A DNA stretch of 53,348 nt from Propionivibrio sp. GTDB taxonomy: Bacteria > Pseudomonadota > Gammaproteobacteria > Burkholderiales > Rhodocyclaceae. Both the position numbers and the translations under genes were made by a program. Below are positions 33,918 through 44,811 of the stretch, piece after piece. The notes beneath the pieces are model-generated. The model ran no database searches, had not been told where the DNA came from, and worked only from the letters and a program-made list of their open reading frames with translations. Location: assembly GCF_017995515.1 (NCBI RefSeq), contig NZ_JAGOIT010000006.1, positions 1 to 53,348 on the forward strand, given 5' to 3'. How positions within the stretch are numbered: position 1 is the stretch's first letter; every line of letters starts with the position of its first letter.

Positions 33918-33932
33918 CCTATAATATCATTT
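33918..33932. promoter_or_regulatory. AT-rich candidate promoter between smc and the SEC-C gene
   Basis: The 231-base gap between smc and the next gene (33835-34065) contains one AT-rich patch. TATAAT (33920-33925) is read on the plus strand, and overlapping TATTAT on the minus strand. Neither has a convincing -35 element. Nothing else is seen in the gap apart from the AAGAGG ribosome-binding site at 34051-34056. Confidence 0.35.
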
Positions 33933-34065
33933 TGCTTGCGCGATTCGTTCGCCCGCCCCGTGCGGCCGATGGTCGAACACTGCATTCCCGTCTGGCGTCC
34001 GGCCCCGCCCGTCGAACCCGCCGATTTCGCCAGTCAATCGAACACAAGCCAAGAGGTTGAACACA

Positions 34066-34797
34066 ATGACCAACGAATCCCTGCAAGCGCAACTGGCCGA
34101 CGCCGAACTCGACCGTCTCGAAGAACTGCTCAGTGACGACGCCTTGCCCAACGCGATGCGGCTCGATGAAATCCAGGGCTACCTGTGCGCCGCCCTCACC
34201 GGCCCGCAACCCATTCCCGAGGAAGAGTGGCTGGCCGATGCGCTTGGCGACGAAGCGCTGCTGGAAACCGAAATCGGCCGCGAGGCGGCGGACCTCCTGC
34301 GCCGTTTCGCCGCCGCGCTGGAAGAGGAGCTGGCGGCCGGCGAGCCGCCCATCCTGTTGCTCTACGGCAAAGAGGGCGACGAAAACGGCCCGAGCGACTA
34401 CGTGCCGTGGTGTCAGTCCTATCTGGCCGGCGTCGACGTGGCCGAGGAAGACTGGTTTGCTGCGCTCGGCGAGACCGAGGATGGCGAGGTCGACGAGGAT
34501 GAAGCCGACGAGATCAACTATCTCGACGAACGCCTGTTCCCGATGATGGTGCTGACCGGCGAGGCCGAAGCGGCGGCGTCCGAGCACGGCGAGAAATGGC
34601 CGGAGGGCGAAGAACGGGAAAAGATCATCAGCGACTGCGAGGAGGACTTGCCGCAGGCGGTGACCGACATCTATCGCTTCTGGCAGGCCAAGCGCGGCTC
34701 GGGCACGCTGCGCCGCGAGACGCCCAAGGTCGGCCGCAACGATCCGTGCCCCTGCGGCAGCGGCAAGAAATTCAAGCAGTGCTGCGGCGCGAGCTGA
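34066..34797 (+). CDS. YecA/UPF0149-family protein with SEC-C zinc motif
   Basis: A 243-residue acidic protein. The N-terminal part ([20 protein letters not shown], then [20 protein letters not shown]) matches the UPF0149 (YgfB/YecA) helical domain. The last 22 residues hold a complete SEC-C motif ([17 protein letters not shown]) with the cysteines that bind zinc. The motif, also found at the SecA C-terminus, binds SecB and ribosomes. E. coli YecA with the same design has been reported to bind ribosomes and unfolded proteins; a chaperone-like role here is inferred. A TTG at 34057 is in frame, but AAGAGG is well spaced only for the ATG at 34066. A terminator follows. Confidence 0.85.
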   Translation: MTNESLQAQLADAELDRLEELLSDDALPNAMRLDEIQGYLCAALTGPQPIPEEEWLADALGDEALLETEIGREAADLLRRFAAALEEELAAGEPPILLLYGKEGDENGPSDYVPWCQSYLAGVDVAEEDWFAALGETEDGEVDEDEADEINYLDERLFPMMVLTGEAEAAASEHGEKWPEGEEREKIISDCEEDLPQAVTDIYRFWQAKRGSGTLRRETPKVGRNDPCPCGSGKKFKQCCGAS

Positions 34798-34822
34798 GCG
34801 CAGACAGCTCTCAAGCCCAGAA

Positions 34823-34863
34823 ACGAGGCCGTCCGACCAGTCGTCGGGCGGCCTCGTTTTCTT
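34823..34863. terminator. Terminator between convergent SEC-C and yvcK-like genes
   Basis: ACGAGGCC (34823-34830) pairs with GGCCTCGT (34850-34857), with further pairing inside (TCCGAC with GTCGGG). TTTTCTTT follows on the plus strand. On the minus strand the stem is followed by TTTC only, so termination is expected to be strongest for the plus-strand gene. Confidence 0.85.
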
Positions 34864-34879
34864 TACGGGCAGCAGACCA

Positions 34880-35848
34880 TCACTTGATCCAGCCGCTGGC
34901 GAAGTCCTCGATGGTGCGCGCCAGCTTGCGCGGATCGTGGCGGATGTAGTCGGTGTCGCTCGTGAAGTCGCGTTCGACGATCTTGATGCCCCTGGCGACC
35001 AGTCCTTCGCGATCGCCCAGGCGAACCGGCGCCTTGCCTTCGGCCTTGTACTTTTCGAGCAGGTCGGCGCGCAGTTCGCCGCTGTTGACCAGCAGGTAGT
35101 CGATGCGACCGGTACCGAGATACTGCTCCAGCACGCGCACGAAATCCTCGGCGTCAAAACCGTCGGTCTCGCCGTGCTTGGTCATCACGTTGCAGACGTA
35201 GATGATCTGCGCCGTCGTGCTGCGCAGCGCGTCGACCATGCCCGGGCAAAGCAGGTTCGGGACGAGGCTCGTATAGAGGTCGCCCGGGCCGATGATCACG
35301 TAGTCCGAGTTCTCGATCGCTTCGCGCGCCCGCGGATTGAGGCGGCCGCCGCCGAGCAGGAAGGCGTCGCGGATCGGGATGTTCGCGTCGTGCTTGGGGA
35401 TGTCGATGTCCGTTTCGCCGACGATGCGTTCGCCGTTCTCCAACGTCACGCCGAGATGCACGTTGTCGAGCGTGACCGGGATCACCTTGCCGTGCACGTC
35501 GAACATATCGGACAGTTCCTCGATGCCGCGCTCGAAGTCGCCCATGATGTCGGAAAGCGCCGTCAGCAGCAGGTTGCCGACGGTGTGACCGGCAATGCGA
35601 CGCCCTTCCTTGAAACGGTACTCGAACAAGCGGCGAACGACTTCGGTATCTTCGGACAGGGCGACGATGGCCCGACGGATGTCACCCGGCGGCAGGATAC
35701 CGAATTCGTCGCGCAATTCGCCCGTCGACCCACCCGAGTCAGCGACGGTGACGATCGCCGCCAGGTTGAGCTTGCGGTTCTTGCCGAGGCCCGAGAGGAC
35801 GTTGAAGGTCCCGGTGCCGCCACCAATCGTCGTAATGTTGGATTTCAT
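34880..35848 (-). CDS. yvcK: YvcK/CofD-like protein (UPF0052)
   Basis: A 322-residue member of the CofD-like Rossmann family. It starts ITTIGGGTGTFNVLSGL (5-21) and has VTVADSGGSTGELRDEFG, LPPGDIRRAIVALS and the IIGPGDLYTSLVPNLL motif. In Bacillus YvcK is needed for growth on gluconeogenic carbon and affects cell shape and PBP1 localisation, and it binds UDP-sugars. The proteobacterial role is less clear. CofD itself makes the F420 precursor, but F420 genes are absent and this is the YvcK branch. It follows the EamA transporter gene after 34 bases on the same strand. Confidence 0.85.
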   Translation of the reverse strand: MKSNITTIGGGTGTFNVLSGLGKNRKLNLAAIVTVADSGGSTGELRDEFGILPPGDIRRAIVALSEDTEVVRRLFEYRFKEGRRIAGHTVGNLLLTALSDIMGDFERGIEELSDMFDVHGKVIPVTLDNVHLGVTLENGERIVGETDIDIPKHDANIPIRDAFLLGGGRLNPRAREAIENSDYVIIGPGDLYTSLVPNLLCPGMVDALRSTTAQIIYVCNVMTKHGETDGFDAEDFVRVLEQYLGTGRIDYLLVNSGELRADLLEKYKAEGKAPVRLGDREGLVARGIKIVERDFTSDTDYIRHDPRKLARTIEDFASGWIK

Positions 35849-35882
35849 GTCGAATACCGGTTCTTGTTCTGCTGGATGTATT

Positions 35883-36803
35883 TCAACTGGCCATGCGCGC
35901 CGAGAACAGGCTGGCGGTGACGATCATCGCCCCGCCGATCCATTCACGCAAGCCGATCGCTTCGCCGGCGAGCAGCCAGGCGCCGATGGCTGCGAAACCC
36001 ACTTCCGAAAGCATGATCACGATCGCACGGTTGGCAGGAATACGCACCAGGCCGTACTGGACGATGAGATTCACCGTAACGAGCACGAGTCCGACGACGG
36101 CCAGCAAGCTCCAGGCGCTGCCGGTTGCCGGCAGCACGGCCTCACCCCAGCCGAAGAAAAGCATGATCGTCCCGACAATCGCGACGCCAGCGAACGAGAC
36201 CATCGACTTCGTCTCGATCGCGATCGCGCGGGCATAACGCGACAGGACGTTGAACAGCGCGAACGAGAAACCGGCGACGAGTCCGAGCCAGTCGGCCTTT
36301 GTTTGCGGAACGGGAATGTTCGTACCCGGTTCCCAGAGGATCGTCGCGGCACCGCACAGTGACAGAAGTACGACGAAGGCACCAAACCGGTTGAGCCGTT
36401 CGCCGAGCAGCACGCGAGAGAAAAGCACCGTCCATAGCGGTGAGAGGTAGAAGAGCAACAGCACCCGGACAACGATTCCATTCATCGCCGCGAGCACATA
36501 GCCGAGGTTGCATCCCGCCGCGGCCAAAGCCAGGCCGACCAGCGGCCAGGAGAACGTCAGTCCGACTGCCCACCGCCGAAAGAAAACCAGTCCGATGACG
36601 AAAGCAAGCGAGTAGGTGATCGTCGGCGCCAGGATGCCGTCGATGCCGGCATCGCGCAGGATGCGGTACGGATACCAGATCAATCCCCAGATCAGAGCGC
36701 CCGTTACAAGCCCGATGACGGCTGTCCTGTGTTCCCCGACGCCAGTTGCACCCTTCAAGTTATTCGCCTTGGCGGTTCCCGAGGCCCCTTGCCTTTCCGC
36801 CAT
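35883..36803 (-). CDS. EamA-type (DMT superfamily) inner-membrane transporter
   Basis: A 306-residue protein with about ten hydrophobic segments in two EamA repeats. The first repeat starts AVIGLVTGALIWGLIWYPYR and ends with the SPLWTVLFSRVLLGERL motif. The second (LGLVAGFSFALFNVLSRYAR) ends with FAAIGAWLLAGEAIGLREW. Such proteins export amino acids, purines or other metabolites; the substrate cannot be read from sequence. The same frame stays open through the divergent dapC gene, but only the part after the ATG at 36803 looks like protein; AAGGGG is its ribosome-binding site. Confidence 0.88.
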   Translation of the reverse strand: MAERQGASGTAKANNLKGATGVGEHRTAVIGLVTGALIWGLIWYPYRILRDAGIDGILAPTITYSLAFVIGLVFFRRWAVGLTFSWPLVGLALAAAGCNLGYVLAAMNGIVVRVLLLFYLSPLWTVLFSRVLLGERLNRFGAFVVLLSLCGAATILWEPGTNIPVPQTKADWLGLVAGFSFALFNVLSRYARAIAIETKSMVSFAGVAIVGTIMLFFGWGEAVLPATGSAWSLLAVVGLVLVTVNLIVQYGLVRIPANRAIVIMLSEVGFAAIGAWLLAGEAIGLREWIGGAMIVTASLFSARMAS

Positions 36804-36817
36804 CAAGCGATGCCCCT

Positions 36818-36823
36818 TATAAT
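36818..36823 (+). promoter_or_regulatory. -10 element of the dapC operon
   Basis: A consensus TATAAT lies 31 bases before the dapC GTG start, in the short gap to the divergent transporter gene. TTCCGC at 36795-36800 is a weak -35 at 17 bases. The position supports the GTG start over an upstream in-frame ATG at 36810. Confidence 0.5.
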
Positions 36824-36854
36824 TCCTGACCCTGCTTCGACCACGACAGACAAC

Positions 36855-38057
36855 GTGAATCCCAATCTCGCCAAGCTCCACCCCTACCCGTTTGAAAAAT
36901 TGCGCCAGCTGTTTGCCGGCGTGACACCCAACCCGAGCCTGCGCGAGATCAAGCTCTCCATCGGCGAACCGCAACACGCGACGCCTGAATTCATCAAGGA
37001 AGCCCTGACCGCCGGCCTCGCCGGGTTGGCCAGCTATCCTACCACGCTGGGTATTCCGGCTCTCCGGCGCGCCATTGCCGACTGGATGAACCGGCGCTAC
37101 CAACTGGCCGACATCAATCCGGAGACGCAGATCATCCCGATCAACGGCTCGCGCGAGGCGCTGTTTGCCTTCACGCAGACGGTTATCGATCCGGGCAAAG
37201 GCTACGTGCCGATCGTCGTCAGCCCGAATCCGTTCTACCAGATCTACGAAGGCGCGGCCTACCTCGCCGGCGCCGAGCCGCGCTTCCTCAACACCCTGCC
37301 CGACAACGACTTCGCCTTCGACTACGACACGCTGAGCGATGCGGAATGGCGCCACGTGCAGTTGATGTTCGTCTGCTCGCCGGCCAATCCGACTGGCAAG
37401 GTGCTCAATCTCGACGACTGGAAGAAGCTCTTCGCGCTCTCGGACAAGTACGGCTTCATCATCGCGTCCGACGAGTGCTATTCCGAAGTCTTCTTCGACG
37501 AGGCCAACCCGCCGCTCGGCGGCATGCAGGCCGCGCGCATGCTCGGCCGCAGCTTCGACCGCCTGGTCATGTTCTCCAGTCTCTCCAAGCGCTCGAACGT
37601 TCCCGGAATGCGCTCGGGTTTCGTCTCCGGCGACACGGCGATCCTCAAGCAGTTCCTGCTCTACCGCACCTATCACGGCAGCGCGATGAGCCCGACGATC
37701 CAGGCAGCCAGCGTCGCCGCGTGGAACGACGAGGCGCACGTCATCGACAATCGGCGCCAATACCGCGAGAAGTTCGAGGCTGTCACGCCGATCGTCTCCG
37801 GAGTGCTCGGCACGTCGATGCCGGACGCGAGCTTCTACCTGTGGGCCAGGACGCCCACTCCTGACATTGCGGACACCGACTTCGCCCGCGCTCTGGTCGC
37901 CGACTATAATGTTGTCGTGCTGCCGGGCAGTTTCCTCGCTCGCGAAGCCAACGGCGTCAATCCCGGCAGCGGGTTCGTGCGCATCGCGCTCGTCGCGCCG
38001 CTCGCCGAATGCCTTGAAGCGGCAAACCGCATTCAACAGTTTGTTTCAAAACTCTAG
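36855..38057 (+). CDS. dapC: Succinyldiaminopimelate aminotransferase
   Basis: A PLP-dependent class I aminotransferase of the succinylase branch of lysine/meso-diaminopimelate synthesis. From the GTG start it has 400 residues and begins MNPNLAKLHPYPFEKLRQLF, as in other betaproteobacterial DapC proteins. The cofactor site shows CSPANPTGKV, SDECYSEVFF and the Schiff-base Lys245 in SSLSKRSNVPGMRSG. An ATG 15 codons upstream is in frame but lies ahead of the likely -10. The next genes, dapD and dapE, encode the steps before and after it, which confirms the role. Confidence 0.93.
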   Translation: MNPNLAKLHPYPFEKLRQLFAGVTPNPSLREIKLSIGEPQHATPEFIKEALTAGLAGLASYPTTLGIPALRRAIADWMNRRYQLADINPETQIIPINGSREALFAFTQTVIDPGKGYVPIVVSPNPFYQIYEGAAYLAGAEPRFLNTLPDNDFAFDYDTLSDAEWRHVQLMFVCSPANPTGKVLNLDDWKKLFALSDKYGFIIASDECYSEVFFDEANPPLGGMQAARMLGRSFDRLVMFSSLSKRSNVPGMRSGFVSGDTAILKQFLLYRTYHGSAMSPTIQAASVAAWNDEAHVIDNRRQYREKFEAVTPIVSGVLGTSMPDASFYLWARTPTPDIADTDFARALVADYNVVVLPGSFLAREANGVNPGSGFVRIALVAPLAECLEAANRIQQFVSKL

Positions 38058-38069
38058 GAAGACAGACAC

Positions 38070-38891
<822 letters not shown>

Positions 38892-38928
38892 TCTCCTTTC
38901 ATCACTCAACCACTCCGACGGAAAACAG

Positions 38929-41254
<2,326 letters not shown>

Positions 41255-41263
41255 CGACGACCT

Positions 41264-42166
41264 ATGTTTGAACAAGCCCAAACCGAGCTGCGCACCGTGC
41301 GCGACATGATGCGCTTCGCCGTCAGCCGCTTCACCGAAGCCGGACTGTTCTTTGGTCACGGCAGCGACAACGCCTGGGACGAGTCGGCATATCTGCTGCT
41401 GCACACGCTGAATCTGCCGCTCGACCGGCTCGAACCGTTCATGGACGCCCGCCTGACGAGCGACGAACGCGCGCTCGTGCTCAAGATCATTCGCCGGCGC
41501 ATCAGCGAACGCCTGCCGGCGGCCTACCTGACGAACGAGGCCTGGCTCGGCGAGCACCGCTTCTACGTCGATCGCCGCGTCATCGTGCCGCGCTCGCACA
41601 TCGCCGAATTGCTGCGCGAGCAGTTGACCCCGTGGATCGACGATCCGTGGGCGGTGCAGAGCACGCTCGACCTGTGCACGGGTTCCGGCTGCCTGGCGAT
41701 CCTCGCCGCGCTCGCCTTCCCGGAGTCGACGGTCGACGCCATCGATATTTCGCCCGACGCGCTCGCTGTCGCCCGCCGCAACGTTGGCGACTACGGTCTT
41801 GAATCGCGCGTCAACCTGATCGAATCGGACGCATTCGCTGCCGTTCCCGGCAAGCGCTACGACGTGATCATCTCCAACCCGCCGTACGTCAATGCGGAGT
41901 CGATGGCCAACCTGCCCGAGGAGTACCTGCGCGAGCCGGTCCTGGCGCTGGCCAGCGGCGAGGACGGACTCGATTTCACGCGCATCCTGCTGCGCGAAGC
42001 GGGCGACCATCTCAATCCGGGGGGCCTGCTCGTCGTCGAGATCGGCAATAACCGCGACGAACTGGAGCAGGCCTTCCCCGATACGCCCTTCACCTGGCTC
42101 GACACCGCCGCAGGCGACGGCTTCGTCTTCATGCTGCGCAAGGAAGAACTACCCACCGGCGCGTAG
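41264..42166 (+). CDS. prmB: Ribosomal protein L3 glutamine methyltransferase
   Basis: Methylates a glutamine of ribosomal protein L3 using S-adenosylmethionine. The 300-residue protein has an N-terminal helical domain, the VDRRVIVPRSHIAELL segment that separates PrmB from PrmC, the SAM-binding LDLCTGSGCLAIL (135-147), and the substrate motif NPPYV (205-209). It follows dapE after 9 bases. Its 3' end overlaps by 18 bases the end of the convergent permease gene. Confidence 0.92.
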   Translation: MFEQAQTELRTVRDMMRFAVSRFTEAGLFFGHGSDNAWDESAYLLLHTLNLPLDRLEPFMDARLTSDERALVLKIIRRRISERLPAAYLTNEAWLGEHRFYVDRRVIVPRSHIAELLREQLTPWIDDPWAVQSTLDLCTGSGCLAILAALAFPESTVDAIDISPDALAVARRNVGDYGLESRVNLIESDAFAAVPGKRYDVIISNPPYVNAESMANLPEEYLREPVLALASGEDGLDFTRILLREAGDHLNPGGLLVVEIGNNRDELEQAFPDTPFTWLDTAAGDGFVFMLRKEELPTGA

Positions 42167-44686
42167 CGCCTCGAGCGGCGGCGCGCGCATCAGCCGCACC
42201 GCCGCGAACCACCCGGCGCCGGTTACCAGCGCCGCACCGGCAAGCACCGCCAGCGGCGGCAGCCAGTAGTTGATCTCGACCTCGAAGTTGAACACGCGGT
42301 TAGCCAGCACCTGCCCGACCGCGATCGCGCCCAGCGCGGCGATCAGGCCAGCCAGTCCGCCGACGGCGGCGAACTCCGCCAGCAGCGCTCGCCGCAACTG
42401 ATCCCGCCGCGCCCCCAGCGCACGCATCACCGCCAGCTCGTATCGACGTTCGTCCGCAGCCGTGGCGAAGGTTGCATAAAGCACGATGACGCCGGCGATC
42501 AGGGTGAACAGGAAGACGAACTGAACGGCCTGCGCCACCTGATCCATGATGTGCTGCAATTGCCGAAGAATGGCGCCGACATCGATCACCGTCAGGTTCG
42601 GGAAAGCACGCACCAGCTGGCTGACAAAGGTCGTATTCTCCCCTGGCAGGTGGAAACTGGTGATCCAGCTCGCCGGAAACTCCTGGAGCAGTTCGGGCGG
42701 TGTCAGGACGAAGAAATTGACGCGCATCGAATCCCAGTTCAGCTTGCGCAGATTGCGGATCTGCATGCCGATATTCTCTCCGCCGACGGTGAATTCAAGC
42801 CGGTCACCGACCTTCAGGCCAAGCGTTTTGGCCAATCCGTCTTCGACCGATGCTTCGTGACGTTCGCTGCCGGACGGGGCGGAAAACCAGCGCCCGGCGC
42901 TCAGCTTGTTGCCCGGCGGAATAGCGTTGCGATAAGAGAGGTTGAATTCGCGCTCGACCAGGCGCTGCGCGCGTTCCTCTTCGTAATCGTCGGCATGGAC
43001 GGGCTTGTCGTTCACCTTGACCAGGCGGCCGCGAATCATCGGTGCAAACTCGGCAGCAAGCTGGTGTGCGGAGAAGTTCGCGCGCACGGCGTCGAGCTGA
43101 TCCGGCTGGATATTCACGACGAACTGGTTCGGCGCATCCGCCGGCAGCGACCGGCTCCACGCATTCAAGAGATCGTTGCGCGTCACCGTCAGGAGCAGCA
43201 AGGCCATGAACCCCAGGGCCAGCGCGACGATCTGGACGACGCTGGCGACCGAGCGCCGCTCCAGGCTGGCCAGCCCGTAGCGCCAGCCGACGCCGCCTGC
43301 ACGCTCTCGCCCGGCCATCCCGCCGCGCAACAGCGAAGCAAGACGGACGACGATCCGCGCCACCAGCGCGAAGACGACGAGCGCCCCCGAAAAGCCGCCA
43401 ACCACGTAGGCGCCGAGACGCAAGTCGTCGGCGACCCAGAACATTAAGCCCGCAAGTCCGGCCAGGCCGAGCACATAGCTTGCAATCAGGCGCGAGGGCG
43501 GCAAGCGGCCACCGGAGAACTCGCGGCGCAGGACGCGCAGCGTCGACACCCGCTTCAACTGCATGAGCGGCGGCAGCGCAAAACCGAAGAGCAGGGTCAA
43601 ACCGATGGCGACGCCTTGCAGTGCCGGGATGAGGCCCGGCGGCGGCAGTTCGACTTCCAGGAACTGCGCCAACCAGCCGTACAGCGCGTAGTGCGCGAGG
43701 TAACCGAGGACACAGCCGGCCAGAGATGAAACGAGGCCGAGTATGGCGAATTGCCCGAGATAGACACGCAGCAGGAAGCCTTGCGTCGCGCCCAGGCAAC
43801 GCATGATCGCGCACGGGTCGAGATGGCGCTGCATATAGCGCCGCGCTGCCAAGGCGACCGCAACGGCGGCGAGCACGACCGTCAGGAGCGCGGAGATTCC
43901 CAGGAAACGCTGCGCCCGATCAAGTGCGGAGCGGACCTCCGGGCGCGCGTTCTCGGTGTCCTCGATACGCTCTCCAGGCTCAAGTGATTTATCAACATAG
44001 CCCTTGAACTCCTTGATTTGTTGTGATTCACCAGAAAACAGGAGGCGATACCGAATGCGACTCCCTGGCTGAATCAGCGCGGTCGACGGCACGTCCGCAA
44101 CGTTCATCAATAGCCGCGGCGCGACGCTGAAAAAATTCAAGCCCCGGTCCGGTTCGAAGGTCAGGATCGCATCGATGCGCAGAATCCGCTGGCCTACGGC
44201 GACCCGTTCGCCGACGCCAGCGCCGAGTGTCGCGGCCAGGCGCTCGTCAATCCAGACCGTACCGGGTTCGGGCACGTCGTCGGCGCGGCGGTCGGTCACC
44301 GCAACGCCGTCCGCAATGCGCAAGGCACCGCGCAGCGGGTAGCCGGCTTCAACGGCCTTGATATCGGCAAGCTGCGCGCGCAGGTCATCGCCCTCGCCGA
44401 TCGAAACCATGCTCGGGAAAGTCTGCGTTTCGACGACGCGCAAGCCGCGCTTTTTCGCCTCTTCGCGCAGATCGGGCTTCCATGGATGGTCGGCGGTCAA
44501 CAGCATGTCGGCGCCGAGCAGCTGGTTTGCCTCGCGTTCGAGCGCCTGGCGCACGCGATCGGTGAAGAAGCCGACGGCGGTCAAGGCGGCAACCGCGACG
44601 ATCAGCGCGGCCACCAGGAGGTAAAGCTCGCCGGCGCGCGCATCGCGGCGCAGCATTCGATAGACGAAGTTCAGGTATCGCATCAT
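42149..44686 (-). CDS. FtsX-family ABC transporter permease (YbbP-like)
   Basis: An 845-residue inner-membrane protein with two FtsX/MacB-type permease halves. After the first membrane segment (GELYLLVAALIVAVAALTAV) comes a large periplasmic region. Two core blocks follow, at about 270-400 (LTVVLAAVAVALAARRYMQR to FALPPLMQLKR) and at the C-terminus (FVFLFTLIAGVIVLYATFAT to LEALRAGG). E. coli YbbP partners the ATPase YbbA and the esterase TesA; no ATPase gene lies next to this one. Substrates of this branch are unknown, lipids or lipoproteins being likely. Adjacent ATGs at 44686 and 44683 are equally good starts. It overlaps prmB convergently. Confidence 0.85.
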   Translation of the reverse strand: MMRYLNFVYRMLRRDARAGELYLLVAALIVAVAALTAVGFFTDRVRQALEREANQLLGADMLLTADHPWKPDLREEAKKRGLRVVETQTFPSMVSIGEGDDLRAQLADIKAVEAGYPLRGALRIADGVAVTDRRADDVPEPGTVWIDERLAATLGAGVGERVAVGQRILRIDAILTFEPDRGLNFFSVAPRLLMNVADVPSTALIQPGSRIRYRLLFSGESQQIKEFKGYVDKSLEPGERIEDTENARPEVRSALDRAQRFLGISALLTVVLAAVAVALAARRYMQRHLDPCAIMRCLGATQGFLLRVYLGQFAILGLVSSLAGCVLGYLAHYALYGWLAQFLEVELPPPGLIPALQGVAIGLTLLFGFALPPLMQLKRVSTLRVLRREFSGGRLPPSRLIASYVLGLAGLAGLMFWVADDLRLGAYVVGGFSGALVVFALVARIVVRLASLLRGGMAGRERAGGVGWRYGLASLERRSVASVVQIVALALGFMALLLLTVTRNDLLNAWSRSLPADAPNQFVVNIQPDQLDAVRANFSAHQLAAEFAPMIRGRLVKVNDKPVHADDYEEERAQRLVEREFNLSYRNAIPPGNKLSAGRWFSAPSGSERHEASVEDGLAKTLGLKVGDRLEFTVGGENIGMQIRNLRKLNWDSMRVNFFVLTPPELLQEFPASWITSFHLPGENTTFVSQLVRAFPNLTVIDVGAILRQLQHIMDQVAQAVQFVFLFTLIAGVIVLYATFATAADERRYELAVMRALGARRDQLRRALLAEFAAVGGLAGLIAALGAIAVGQVLANRVFNFEVEINYWLPPLAVLAGAALVTGAGWFAAVRLMRAPPLEALRAGG

Positions 44687-44811
44687 GCGGGCATTATGAA
44701 CGTGAATCGCCACAAGGCTACGAGACACGGCGGACACGCAATCGTTCCGGCAGGCGCAGCCGGCATTCGCATGTAATAATCCCCGCCTCCTTCATTTGTT
44801 GGGCGCCACGC

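Noticed and set aside
36804-38036. N-terminal extension of the EamA transporter by about 410 codons
   Set aside because: The extension is antisense to dapC. The transporter family starts near the ATG at 36803, which has its own ribosome-binding site.
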